Shown one piece after another: positions 1 to 10,183 of a stretch of 64,000 nucleotides of DNA; position 1 is the stretch's first letter; the number at the start of each line of letters is the position of its first letter. The position numbers and the translations under genes were made by a program. The notes under the pieces were generated by a model. It was not told where the DNA came from. It was given only the letters and a program-made list of their open reading frames with translations, and made no database searches. Source of the DNA: Thalassia testudinum. Its lineage: Eukaryota; Streptophyta; Magnoliopsida; Alismatales; Hydrocharitaceae. Where the stretch lies: assembly GCA_037157565.1 (NCBI GenBank), contig JAZHRO010000063.1:159514501-159578500 (forward strand), read 5' to 3'.

Positions 1-1
1 A

Positions 2-3000
2 AAGCTGCGGGGGAAGGGCAAGTCTGTAAGCAACGGGTCCAACCTGCTCCAGGACCTCGAAGGGCCCCACGAACCTCGGCGCGAGCTTCCCTCTCACCCC
101 AAACCGCTGTAAGCCCTTCATGGGCGAAACACGAAGAAAGACGTGGTCCCCGACCTCGAACTGCACCTCTCTGCGTCTGCGATCTGCGTAGCTCTTCTGT
201 CTGCTCCTGACAGTGCGGAGTCGTCTGTGGATCTGCTCAACTACCTCCTGACTCTGCCGGATCAACCTGGGGCCAACCTCCCACTTGGTCTCCACCTCAA
301 CCCAACTCAAGGGTGCCGTGCATTTCCGTCCGTACAGAGCCTCGTAGGGAGCCATGCCGATGCTCGAGTGATAACTGTTGTTGTATGGAAACTCTGCCAG
401 GGGCAGGTGCTCCTCCCAAGAGCCCCTCCAGTCTAGTACACAGGCACGCAAAAGATCCTCAAGTGTCTGTATCGTGCGTTCCGACTGTCCGTCCGTCTGG
501 GGGTGGTAAGCCGTGCTAAACCTCAACCTCGTCCCCAAAGCCTGCTGAAACTCAGCCCAAAACTGGGACGTAAAGCGGGTATCCCGGTCGGATACGATCT
601 CCCGCGGAACTCCGTGTAGTCGCACCACATCACGGATATACCTCTCTGCCAACTGTGCTGGTCCCAAAGTGACTCGGATCGGCAAGAATCGTGCCGTCTT
701 CGTCAATCTATCCACTATTACCCAGACTGCGTCGTGTCCTCGCTGGGTAACAGGTAAGCCCACCACCAAGTCCATGGTGATGCTCTCCCACTTCCACTCT
801 GGCACTGGAAGCGGCTGAAGCGGCCCTGTAGGCCTCTGATGCTCGGCTTTCACCTGCTGGCACACTAAGCACTGCTGCACGAACTCACCCACATCCCGCT
901 TCATCCCTCTCCACCAGAACTCGCGTCTCAAGTCATGGTACATTTTCGTGTTTCTGGGATGTATGGTGAATCTGGAACCGTGTGCCTCAGTCAGGAGCTC
1001 TCTCAACAGCTCCTCGTCTCTGGGGACGCACAGCCGTCCCCTCAAGCGTAACACCTGGTCTGTGAAAGAGAAGTCCCCTGGGTCCCCTGACAGTACTCTG
1101 TCGCGCAAAGACTGCAAGTACGGATCGGCCATCTGTCCCGTGATGATGCGGTCTATCAACTCTGGTCTGGTCTGCCGTGTCACCGTCACTGCCCCACAGT
1201 ACCCTCGTAACTCTAGAGGTCGCCAACTGCCCACCTCCTCCAAAAGGCTCCAACTCTGTAACTGTAGACTGGCCAAGCGTGCGGGCGCCTTACGGCTCAA
1301 GGCGTCAGCCACCACATTGGCCTTTCCCGGGTGGTAGGAGATGCTGCAGTCGTAGTCCTTCAGGAGCTCCAACCAACGTCTCTGTCTCATGTTGAGCTCC
1401 TTCTGGTCAAAAAGATATCTGAGGCTCTTGTGATCTGTAAAAATCTCGAAGGTCTCACCGTACAAGTAGTGCCTCCATGTCTTCAGCGCGAAGACAACAG
1501 CTGCCAACTCTAGATCGTGGGTAGGGTAGGTATGCTCATGGGGCTTCAGTTGCCGCGAAGCGTAAGCGACCACGTGACCCCTCTGCATGAGCACACCTCC
1601 TAACCCCTGCAAGGAAGCGTCCGTGTACACAACGAACCCGCCACTACTGTCAGGGATGGTGAGCACGGGAGCCGAGGTCAACCTCTCCTTCAGCTCCAGA
1701 AAACACGCCTCACAGGCGTCTGTCCAAGCGAAAGGCACATCCTTCCGAGTCAACTGTGTCATAGGACGTGCAATCTGCGAAAACCCTCTGATGAACCGTC
1801 TGTAGTAACCTGCCAGTCCCAGGAAACTGCGAATCTCAGTGACTGAACGCGGTCTCTCCCACCTGAGCACTGCCTCGACCTTGGTGGGATCCACCGCCAG
1901 GCCGTCTCCAGAGATCACATGACCCAAAAAGGTCACCTCCCTCAACCAGAACTCGCACTTGCTGTATTTGGCGTACAGCCTGCGTCGTCTCAGAGTGTCC
2001 AGAACCATCCGCAAGTGCTGTCCGTGTTGCGTCCGATCTCTAGAATAGATGAGTACATCATCTATGAAAACCACCACAAACTGGTCCAAGTACGGTCTGA
2101 ACACCCGGTTCATCAGGTCCATGAAAGCAGCGGGGGCATTGGTCAGCCCAAACGGCATGACCAAAAACTCGTAGTGTCCGTAGCGGGTGCAGAAAGCTGT
2201 CTTGGAGACGTCGGTCTCCCTGATCCTCAACTGGTGGTATCCAGACCTCAAGTCAATCTTGGAAAACACCGTGGCACCCCGCAACTGGTCAAACAAATCG
2301 TCAATCCTCGGCAGCGGATATCTGTTCTTGATGGTGACCCTATTCAGCTGTCGGTAGTCCACACAAAGGCGTAGGGTCCCATCCTTCTTCTTCACAAACA
2401 GTACCGGGGCTCCCCAGGGAGACGCACTGGGCCTCACGAAACCTTTCTCCAAAAGGTCCTGCAACTGAGACTTGAGCTCTCGCAGCTCAAGCGGTGCCAT
2501 CCTGTATGGCGCGGTGGAGATGGGGCTGGTCCCTGGTACTAGTGAGATCTCAAACTCGATCTCACGCTCGGGCGGTAGTCCTGGTAACTCGTTTGGAAAC
2601 ACGTCGGGGTACTCTCTGACCACCGGGATGCTCTGGAAGTCTGCCACGGGGCTGTGCTCTGCCACCACACAAGCTAAGAAGCCCTCACACCCCTGGCTCA
2701 AAAGTCTCGCCGCCCGAAGTGCCGAAATGCACCTGAAGCCTCCATCCACTGGCTGCCCGTGAAACTCGAAGGAAGGCAACTCCGGAATGGAGAAGACAAT
2801 CTTCCTCTCGAAGCAGTCTACCAAGGCGTGGTAAGCGGACAGCCAATCCATCCCCAGGATCACCCCAAAGTCCTCTATTTGTATCATAATCAGGTCAGCT
2901 GGCAGGCTGTGTCCCCCGATGCTGACCCCGCAACCCGTGTACACCTCCTCAGCTACAAACAGCTGACCACTCGGACCTCTGATTACGAACGGGTTCTCTA

Positions 3001-4465
3001 ACAATGTATAATCCTGGTCCAAACTAACTGCGAAACTGTCTGCGACAAATGAGTGCGTAGCGCCGGAATCGAAAAGCGTGTAAACGAGTCTGCCAGAAAC
3101 TGAAACCATACCTGCTACCACGGATCCCGAAGCTCTGGCGTCCCTGTGTGTTAGGGCGTTGATACGCCCCTCAGCTCTAGGTGCGGACGAAGCAGCCACA
3201 CTCTGCGTCGGACGGGTAGGTGCTGGCCGGTACCCTCCTCGCGACTGCGGTCCTCCTCCTCGCGCCTGGAAACCGCGGCCTCCTGCGCGCCCTCCAGTGC
3301 TCTGCACGGGAAGTATCTGCTGACCTCCTGCCCTAGATGGGCAGTCCCTCCTGACGTGGCCCGGCTGGCCACACTGGTAGCAGAGGGGAACCCGACTCCC
3401 GCCCTCAGTGAGTCCCTGCTGTCGGCTCGGCGGGGGTCCAGTACTGGCGACTGGCCCCTGTCGAGGGCCCCCAAAGGCCACTGATGGCCCTGCACAACGT
3501 GACGGCTCTCCTGCGGATGCCACGTGTCTCCGTTCTCGCCGGCCCTGTGAGAAGTCTGGCTGAAAGGGCCTCTTCCGCCCGCCGTCGGTCTCTCGCGCGG
3601 ACGGGTTGGTCTCCTCGTAAGTCATGGCTGCCTCTACCACCCTCGAAAACGTCAGCAGCTTCAGGGGTTTGACATACCCCCGGATCGCAGGCCGGAGCCC
3701 CTCAGTGAACCTCCAAAGGCGCTCCTCCTCAGTGGCTACCGCTGTCGCTGCAAAGCGGGACAGCTCCAAGAAACGCGTGCGGTACGCGCTCACGGTCATC
3801 GTCCCTTGGCGGAGAGTGTGGAACTCCCGCCTCCTCTGGTCCTGCCACGTCTGGGGAAAGTACTGCTCGCAGAAGAGGGTGACGAACTGGTCCCACGTCG
3901 GCTCGTCCCTCTCCTGTCCCCGGACCGCCCTCCACCACCGGTGTGCCGCACTCTCCAGCTGGTACGTGGCAAAGGCCACGCGACACTCCACCGGGGGGCG
4001 AAGGGTGTCGAAGATCTTCTCCAGCTGCTCAAGCCAGTCCTCTGCCTCGGTCGGGTCCTCATCCCCCTTGAAGGAGGGGGGCTTCAGCTTCCGGAACTGT
4101 CCGAAAAGCTCGAAGTGGTGCTGTAGGGGAGGTGCTGGTGCACCTCCAGGCGAAGGTGCCTCGTGTACAGAAGTGTCGGAGGAAGGTGGGGGCGGCAGGG
4201 GCCCATCCCCTCCCTCGTGTCCAGCGCCGCGTCCGTCGCGTGGCCCCACAGAGGACTCCCCCTCTGTAACCCCAGGAGGAGGTGCTCGGGGCGGTGGGTG
4301 GAGCTCCTCTCGTACAATATCCCGTATCAGTCTGGCGAGGTCCTGGGCCTGGATGCCAGGGAGTGGTGGCTGATCCACCGAGACGTCAACGAAAGCACGT
4401 CCACCTCGCCGACCTCGCCCTCGGCCGCGCCCGCGGCCAGTCTCGCCAGTCCCACGACGAGGCAT
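2..4465 (-). CDS. Intact chromovirus gag-pol polyprotein (element 0), 3' end outside window
   Basis: I read this frame codon by codon: ATG at 4465-4463, then 1488 codons with no stop to the window edge. It encodes the polyprotein of a Ty3/gypsy retrotransposon. The N-terminus is Arg/Gly-rich, followed by a gag capsid domain (about residues 110-300). A CCHC zinc knuckle ([14 protein letters not shown]) lies at 362-375 and protease DSG at 466-468. Reverse transcriptase has FIDD at 800-803, and the first RNase H Asp is 949. Integrase has the zinc site H1162, H1169, C1199, C1202 and catalytic D1232, D1293, E1329 (DD35E). The frame leaves the window in the integrase C-terminal GPY/F region, so a chromodomain cannot be checked. 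The basic gag start, initiator-Met PBS and very long LTR suggest the Tekay/Del clade (inference). No catalytic residue is missing, unlike every other polyprotein here. Confidence 0.95.
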   Translation of the reverse strand, partial: MPRRGTGETGRGRGRGRGRRGGRAFVDVSVDQPPLPGIQAQDLARLIRDIVREELHPPPRAPPPGVTEGESSVGPRDGRGAGHEGGDGPLPPPPSSDTSVHEAPSPGGAPAPPLQHHFELFGQFRKLKPPSFKGDEDPTEAEDWLEQLEKIFDTLRPPVECRVAFATYQLESAAHRWWRAVRGQERDEPTWDQFVTLFCEQYFPQTWQDQRRREFHTLRQGTMTVSAYRTRFLELSRFAATAVATEEERLWRFTEGLRPAIRGYVKPLKLLTFSRVVEAAMTYEETNPSARETDGGRKRPFQPDFSQGRRERRHVASAGEPSRCAGPSVAFGGPRQGPVASTGPPPSRQQGLTEGGSRVPLCYQCGQPGHVRRDCPSRAGGQQILPVQSTGGRAGGRGFQARGGGPQSRGGYRPAPTRPTQSVAASSAPRAEGRINALTHRDARASGSVVAGMVSVSGRLVYTLFDSGATHSFVADSFAVSLDQDYTLLENPFVIRGPSGQLFVAEEVYTGCGVSIGGHSLPADLIMIQIEDFGVILGMDWLSAYHALVDCFERKIVFSIPELPSFEFHGQPVDGGFRCISALRAARLLSQGCEGFLACVVAEHSPVADFQSIPVVREYPDVFPNELPGLPPEREIEFEISLVPGTSPISTAPYRMAPLELRELKSQLQDLLEKGFVRPSASPWGAPVLFVKKKDGTLRLCVDYRQLNRVTIKNRYPLPRIDDLFDQLRGATVFSKIDLRSGYHQLRIRETDVSKTAFCTRYGHYEFLVMPFGLTNAPAAFMDLMNRVFRPYLDQFVVVFIDDVLIYSRDRTQHGQHLRMVLDTLRRRRLYAKYSKCEFWLREVTFLGHVISGDGLAVDPTKVEAVLRWERPRSVTEIRSFLGLAGYYRRFIRGFSQIARPMTQLTRKDVPFAWTDACEACFLELKERLTSAPVLTIPDSSGGFVVYTDASLQGLGGVLMQRGHVVAYASRQLKPHEHTYPTHDLELAAVVFALKTWRHYLYGETFEIFTDHKSLRYLFDQKELNMRQRRWLELLKDYDCSISYHPGKANVVADALSRKAPARLASLQLQSWSLLEEVGSWRPLELRGYCGAVTVTRQTRPELIDRIITGQMADPYLQSLRDRVLSGDPGDFSFTDQVLRLRGRLCVPRDEELLRELLTEAHGSRFTIHPRNTKMYHDLRREFWWRGMKRDVGEFVQQCLVCQQVKAEHQRPTGPLQPLPVPEWKWESITMDLVVGLPVTQRGHDAVWVIVDRLTKTARFLPIRVTLGPAQLAERYIRDVVRLHGVPREIVSDRDTRFTSQFWAEFQQALGTRLRFSTAYHPQTDGQSERTIQTLEDLLRACVLDWRGSWEEHLPLAEFPYNNSYHSSIGMAPYEALYGRKCTAPLSWVEVETKWEVGPRLIRQSQEVVEQIHRRLRTVRSRQKSYADRRRREVQFEVGDHVFLRVSPMKGLQRFGVRGKLAPRFVGPFEVLEQVGPVAYRLALPPQL

Positions 4466-4629
4466 CTCCTGCAAGGAGACACGAAACAAAACGGAAACGT
4501 CAAAACAGACGGTACCTAACAACACTTCTAAGAGCTCATATCAAGAGATATGTTGTGGTGGTTACTCTAGCTATAAACATGTGAATTGGTTATTTTCCAG
4601 TCAGTTGATTCACTTCTCGGGACGACCTT

Positions 4630-4641
4630 GCTCTGATACCA
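4630..4641 (-). promoter_or_regulatory. Primer binding site of element 0 (initiator tRNA-Met)
   Basis: On the minus strand this reads TGGTATCAGAGC, the standard plant PBS complementary to the 3' end of initiator tRNA-Met. It lies three bases inside the LTR edge at 4645. The 164 bases between it and the gag ATG form a short untranslated leader. Confidence 0.92.
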
Positions 4642-5917
4642 TCTTGTAACGACCTGGTTCCCGAGTCCCTACGAGACACGAGAACCGGACCGACTCGACT
4701 AATCCCAAGACCCAGTCGTCCAACGAGGAAGTAACCAAAAGACAGTAAAATAAACCACATTCAGCATGAATATAACTAACAGTAAAAAAGTACAACAGTA
4801 AGGAAAGAAACTACTACAGTAGGCACCACCACAACAGTAAAACAACATTTATCATATAACAAAAACTGCAGGTAAAGAAGGTACAGTGGAAACAAAACTA
4901 CTCACTAGAACAGAAACAAAAAGAAGGTACAAAGCTGTGGTAACTCTACTGGACCCTACTCGGCCCAGCGTCCTCTGCAGCCGCCGACCCTGGCTGCTCA
5001 ACACCTGGTCCTGAAAAAGGTAACGAGTGTAACACGTCAGCAAAACGCTGAGTAGAGTGGCAAACTAACTAAAGGCAACAGTAGAGTGTACAGTAGCTAT
5101 TATGTTCTATTACTTCCTTTATTTACATCTTTCAATTTTTCTCACTATTTCATTTATTTCTCAGATCCTTTACTTGATCTCGAATGTCCTCGTGGGACGA
5201 TCTTGATTGCAGTCTTTTCCAAAAGTAGAAGTAGCACGTGGTGCTCTCCTGGCTGGGAGAGTCCCCCGTGGTGATCCTACCCTCAGTCAACCACCCCAAG
5301 GTCACTGACAGACGTAACGGTGACTATGGCACGTGCGATAAACGCACAGGTAGCTAGCCCGCACTGGCACGCGGTCAGTCGTTTCCGTTAACGGGTGCGC
5401 CCAAAGCACAGCACGGAACCAGGGCAGAGCCCTGTCAGTAACAGGGGTCCAACCCCTCCACAGTAACCAAACCGGGGCCTTGCCCCTCCACAGTCCGCGC
5501 ACCCTCGCCTGACTACCCTGGTTTGCCCTAGCGGGCCTAACAAGTCGGTGAAGGAGGCTAGCAGAACCCCGGGGCCCGTGGGGTAGCTAGTACTCTCCTA
5601 AAACTACTAGCTCTCCTCGGTACTACGTACACGAGGGCCAGCAAGTCGGTACAGAGCGACCAATCCTAACCCCGGGTCCCTGGGGCGGCTGGCCCCACTC
5701 TGCACTAAACAGGTACAGGTACTTCCCTTGGTACTGCGTACCCAGGAGACAGTACAACTACATCTCAGTTCCATTCCTTTTTCTTTCCAGGAGTTCCACT
5801 CCTAACTCCCCGTAGGGTTCCAGTTCTTTATTTCAGAACATCATATGTTTCACTTTCCAGATTCACGTTCTCAAATTCCATGATCTCAAACATGTTTCTT
5901 TATTCATAACAGGCAGC

Positions 5918-5925
5918 TTTATATA
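5918..5925 (-). promoter_or_regulatory. Putative TATA box of element 0 LTR
   Basis: TATATAAA on the minus strand. The solo LTR keeps an equivalent TATAAAG-like site at about 44151-44157. This is a position-based inference; no transcription start is known. Confidence 0.5.
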
Positions 5926-5979
5926 TTCCTTTCCATTTTTCCAAGACTGCAGTAATATACATTCCACTAGTTTTTCCAT

Positions 5980-6105
5980 CCTAGGATTCATGCCATATCC
6001 TAGGATCTATCATACAATCTAGTTTTCCGGCCCTAGGATTCATGCAACACCTAGGAGCTATCATTCCATATATTTCTCATTCCTAGGATTCATGCAAGCC
6101 CTAGG
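5980..6105. repeat. Tandem array of paired CCTAGG palindromes in element 0 U3
   Basis: There are six CCTAGG sites at 5980, 5999, 6032, 6050, 6082 and 6100. They form three units of about 51 bp. Each unit is CCTAGGATTCATGC, a short spacer, then CCTAGG. The array lies directly upstream of the minus-strand TATA and is kept, partly degenerate, in the solo LTR near 44211-44335. Confidence 0.8.
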
Positions 6106-6399
6106 TTCTAGTTATGGTTCCATACTTTAACAGATTTTATTAATACTTAAAACCACTCTACCAGGTACAACGGGAGTAATGGGGGCGTGATCGGGAATCC
6201 CGCGCGCCTCCGCGACTCTCAAGACTGCAACCGAACGAGGTCCTATCACAAGGATCAACACAAGGAGTGTCTCAAAACAGTGTATAGCTACTGTAGGCGG
6301 GTAGAGGAATTAATTCTGAAACGAACGCAACTCGAATCACGGAAAACGGAGCCCAAACAGGCCCTAAACGGGTCGAGAAAGACGATACTGTGCAAAATC

Positions 6400-7271
6400 A
6401 GACGTCTGGAACTCCCTCCAGACGTCTTAAACGGTGGATCAGAGAATTACCTGCTCAGCGTGGTTTCCCAGACCTCCAGAAGTCTGCAGGGACATCTCTC
6501 CTAGATCCCAGACGTCCGATGGTCACTTTGGACGTCTGGAGGTCACTCCCGCCGTCTGGTACAACTTCCAGACGTCTGATTCGCAAAGGATGACGAATCA
6601 GAACACCTGCGCACAGCCAACCCCCCCTCCCTCAGTACGGTCAGTCGACAAAAAGGGAGAAGAAAGCGGAAACTCACCTTTCAGACGTCTGTATGATCTC
6701 ACAGACGTCGACCTTGCCGTCTGGATATCACTCCAGACGTCTGATTCTGGAAATTTTTCCAGAATCAGAGCCCTGCTCGGCCTCCGCTCGCGACGCCGCC
6801 CGCGTCGCACCTCGCGCGTACGCTGCTCCGCCCGCAGCAGGTCCCTCTCCGCGACGCTCTGCACCCCCTGCGCCCTCCGCCGGCCGGCCAAGCCGCTCCT
6901 GGCGAGCTCGCCCTCACGGCAGAGCCCCGCCCTCGCACGCCGCAGCTCCTCCGCGCTCACTGCGGCTGCCGCTGCCGTTGCGCCCTCGCGTCCGCTCGCT
7001 CTCGCGCACAGGCAGGAGAAGAAGGAGGAAGATGGTGGAGACGGGAGGGGAGGCACGCCCCCCTCCCCCCTTTTAACGCCGCGCGGGGAGGAGAGAGAAG
7101 GCGGTCGCAGCCGCCTGCAGCCGCAGAGAAAGAGGGCAGAACGCAGGTCTGCGCGCACAGGCGCGCAGACGAATATCCCGTGCGAGCATAACTGTTCGCC
7201 AGACGTCTGTAAACTATCCCGGACGTCTGGTCAGACGTCTGGATGTGATCCCAGACGTCTTTACAGACGTC
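6400..7271. repeat. GACGTC palindrome array in element 0 U3
   Basis: Thirteen exact GACGTC sites start at 6401, 6421, 6511, 6531, 6571, 6684, 6704, 6736, 7202, 7222, 7234, 7254 and 7266. Most are extended to CAGACGTCTG. They form two clusters on either side of a CpG-rich block. GACGTC is the C-box form of the ACGT core bound by plant bZIP factors (known); any role here is inference. Confidence 0.85.
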
Positions 7272-7296
7272 TGGGGCACGCGCTCGTTACAGAAAC

Positions 7297-8461
7297 TTAG
7301 TCCCACCTCGATAGAACCAGAGCGACTGCATGGGTATAAAAGCTATTTCTGTTATGGGCATATCAGTCGACAGCGCTCGGCGCAAGGAAATGAATTGAGC
7401 ATTATGGGTGTGTGTGTGGGTGCGTGCAGTGCGTGTGCCCGGGTGTGTATGCGCCTGTGGGCGTGGGAGTGTGGGCCCGTGAGGGCATGTGCATGGGTTT
7501 GGGAGGCCTTGAGTCGAATGGGCTCGAGACTATGCGAACCAGAAATAAAGCAAAACTAAATAAACCAGGCTCAGACCTAGTAGGGTCTGGTCCCACCCTA
7601 AGGGGTGCTGTGTAACCCTAACTGGTCCAAGTTGCCAATTAAAAACCTAATTTTTGGTTTAAATAGATAGACCGGTTCGGTTCAGAAGGTCTACAAGAGT
7701 TCAAAAAGAAAGGATGCTAAGGGTCAGAAGAAGAGGAGAAGAAGCAAAGGAAAGGAAGAGAAGGAGAAGAAAGAGAGAGCTCGTAGAGAGAAAGGAAGGT
7801 TGAACAGGCAAGTGCTAAAGAGAAAAGGCAGAGAAGGAAGAGAAGAAAGAAAGAAAAGAAGACTTGTAAAAGAAAGAGCTTGAGAAAGATTAAGGAAAAA
7901 GATTAAGAAGAAGATTAAGAAATAAGTAAAAAGAAAAGAGAAAGAAAGAGAAAAAGGTAAAAGAAGAAGAAGAGAAAGAAAGAGGCTGAAGACAAAGAAG
8001 AGAAATTCATGGTTTAATTTCTTGCATATTATTCATTCCTTTTGAGCTTAATGTTGTAATAAGGCATATTTCCATTAATTTTTCTTGCCTTAATCACTTG
8101 AAATAAAAAGAAATAAACATGTTTACTTGTTGTTAAAGAAGATCATTTGTGTAAATGTGTTTTCTTATGGAATTTTGCATATTCTTTTAATTTGAAATCA
8201 TTAAGAAAAGTTCATGTTCTTAAAATAAATTTAATTGTACTTTCCATAGGTAGTTTAGATTCAATGGTGAATTCTAAGTAAGCTATGCCTCCCAATGAAC
8301 GACCTGGATTCAACCAGTTAAAAGAAATAAAATCTAAAATGTTAGGTTAACTTGACCCTATACTACTCAATCGACACAAATTCAAGTTGACCTAAGTTAC
8401 TTTCTTATGCACATAATTAAGCACAATTAACTTAATTAACTATGTTGAGAAAGGTAACCAC
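7297..8461 (+). repeat. LTR fragment A (R-U5 part) of an Athila/Tat-like family shared with B and C
   Basis: Three landmarks recur in the same order in B (35380-36694), the last two also in C (37792-38771). They are a tcccac-ctcg motif near 7300, a ggtgctgtg motif at about 7602, and a U5 signature (cctccca, then acgacctgg) at about 8288. A TATA candidate lies at 7335-7341. The left side is cut by element 0 at 7291 and the right side abuts element II protease sequence near 8462. No coding sequence is seen. It is either a solo LTR or the end of a larger element; which one cannot be told. Confidence 0.6.
7700..8005. repeat. Purine-rich low-complexity tract within LTR A
   Basis: About 300 bases of almost pure A/G (gaagaag, aagagaaag and similar) on the plus strand. 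LTR D has a comparable pyrimidine tract at about 25400-25610 on the opposite strand. That fits a shared leader feature of related LTRs. No ORF of interest. Confidence 0.7.
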
Positions 8462-8462
8462 C

Positions 8463-8542
8463 AAGTGCCCAAGTCGAGAAGGGCCCGGTCAGAAGTGATG
8501 TTTCCTATTGTGCAGGAAATCAGTGGGGCTCCCAGATCCTAC
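8463..8542 (-). pseudogene. Element II protease fragment (stranded beyond element I)
   Basis: Read on the minus strand from 8542 leftwards, about 26 codons match the Athila protease stretch ending DRALLDLG. They continue in frame the element II gag-protease reading that stops at 20105. So element I inserted into II here. Homology ends at about 8463, where LTR A starts. Confidence 0.8.
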
Positions 8543-10163
8543 TGATGTAAACACATTTACACTACTTAAGATGTCTATTTATACATGTTCTTAAGCATAG
8601 GATTGCATTGCATGCTATAAATCTTGCATTTAGAATAGTTTGAATAAAATGGAGGTTAATTGTCTCCTTTTATGTGCTTGGATAGGGCAAACTTTTTATT
8701 AGAGCCTCGGATCAAAGATCCAACCATACGGATGTGATCAGGGCGACGATTGGAGTTCAACAAATCCAAGATCGCCCTAATCAGGCATCCGTAGAATCAG
8801 ATAGTGACCGGGGAATCCTAGAAGATCAAGGGCCAGGATGGTGTAAATCCTCACTTCAAATGACAAATCCGACCGCACGGATGAATTTGGATCGACGATC
8901 GCAGCCTAACGACATAAAAATCGAGTCAATCCAACATTCGTGGCACCATCTACAACATCCAGAAGATGGACGGCCAAGATGGCATCACTTGGTGCCATCT
9001 CGGCTGCCCAAATGCCCGCATGCATCCATTGAAGCCTCCGAATCTGCTCCCTTCCGCCGCTGGATCTCGATCCAACGGCTGTGAATGGCTGCACCACAAA
9101 TCGCCCGCGCGACAATCCTCTCTCCGCAACGCAGTGGACGAAGGGCGCGGGCGAGCTGGTGCGGGCGTGCGTTGGATCGTGATCGGGCGGCTCAGATCCT
9201 CCAATAGCGGCCACGCGCTATTTCACGCGAGGCGGGAACGCGCCATCACATGCATTGGGGCGGGCGCGTAGCAGCGGGTGAAGGCGCAATCACAGTCGTC
9301 CGATCTCGCGATCGGACGGCTGTGGATGGTTGGACGTGCGGCGGGCGTTGACAGTGAGTAGCCGAGGAGGCGCGCGTGGGGAGCGCCCACTGCGCCCACA
9401 TTGGGGATTTAGCGACGGTTTTATCCGTCACTAAAGACCCCTTATTTAATGTTTTAAAGATGTAATGACTAATTTGCCCCCACTCCTTGCAACTATAAAA
9501 GGAGACCCCCTTCACACGAAATTCTCATCCCTTCCTTCTCTTCTCTACCTCTCCAATGCTCAAGAGAAGCTTGTCCCACACCCGGGATGCTCCTCGCGAG
9601 ATAAAGTCCAAATTTTCGTCCCCCTTCGGAAGTGGATCCCGCGACGACGACGGCGTGCTGCTCTGTTCCCGTTCTTCTGCTTCATCCTCCTTCATCCTGC
9701 TTCGTTCTCCTTCGTCCTGCTTCATCCCCCTTCGTCCAGGCGTCATCCCGTCCTGCTCGTCCTCCAGGCAATCGTCGAGGAGGATAACTTCTCTCTCCCA
9801 TTCTTCTTTACAGCTTTTCTAGTGTAGAATTTTCCTACTTTCTAATGTAGCTGATTTCCCACTTTCTAGTGTAATTTTTATTTGGTTTGATTGTATAAAC
9901 ATTTTGAAAGATTGAATGCATGTTCTCTCTCTCTCTCTTCCTTTTAGTCTTATAGCTTCATTGTAATTATATCGCCTCACTTTTCAAAAAAAAATTGTAA
10001 AAAATATAATTGCGAATATAAATCGACGTAGCCTCCCTATGTTCGACCCGGAATTTAAATTTTGGTATAAATTTTATTTGTTGAACACGAATTTTTGCTT
10101 TCAAGCTACAACGATAAGGTTTTAAAACCAAACACGTTAGTGTAGCAATTCGTAAGTTCAACA
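8543..10163 (+). repeat. 5' LTR of element I
   Basis: Starts TGATGTAAAC and ends TTCAACA; it pairs with 18456-20104. It contains a GATC-core palindrome near 9297-9325, the promoter hairpin and TATA at 9403-9500, and a CTTCRTCCT-type microsatellite expansion (about 9676-9740) that is shorter in the 3' copy. The U5 has the Athila signature cctccctatgttcgacccgg near 10030. It lacks a roughly 60 bp tRNA-like block present in the 3' LTR. Confidence 0.93.
9403..9500 (+). promoter_or_regulatory. Inverted repeat plus TATA box in element I 5' LTR
   Basis: The left arm (9403-9418, core TTTAGCGACGG) and right arm (9425-9441, core CCGTCACTAAA) pair almost perfectly around a 6-base loop. A TATAAAA box follows at 9494-9500. 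The 3' LTR has the same arrangement at 19383-19480. Related AGTGAC-core repeats sit beside the TATA in the other LTRs of the window. Confidence 0.8.
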
Positions 10164-10166
10164 TTT

Positions 10167-10183
10167 TGGCACCGTTGCCGGGG
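10167..10183 (+). promoter_or_regulatory. Primer binding site of element I (tRNA-Asp)
   Basis: TGGCACCGTTGCCGGGG, three bases after the LTR. It is complementary, with one mismatch, to the 3' end of plant tRNA-Asp(GTC), the usual primer of Athila elements. Confidence 0.93.

Larger units (their letters stand above)
4645..7291 (-). repeat. 5' LTR of element 0 (2647 bp)
   Basis: The LTR is bounded by terminal inverted repeats TGTAACG and CGTTACA and is followed inward by the PBS. A near-copy over its whole length is the solo LTR at 42851-45521. A minus-strand TATA candidate at 5918-5925 places U3 at about 7291-5930 and R-U5 at about 5890-4645. U3 contains a CpG-rich block (about 6760-7150) flanked by GACGTC palindromes, and a CCTAGG tandem array just upstream of the TATA. 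The outer flank gaaac (7292-7296) should be the target duplication, but the partner LTR is outside the window. Confidence 0.93.

Noticed and set aside
3624..4373. Plus-strand open frame of 249 codons
   Set aside because: It is antisense to the intact gag domain of element 0 and has the low-complexity composition expected of a shadow frame.
6598..7158. Long Arg/Ala/Ser-rich open frames on both strands in the LTR
   Set aside because: They fall in the CpG-rich U3 block, where high GC removes stops. They resemble no protein family and are broken or shifted in the solo LTR copy.
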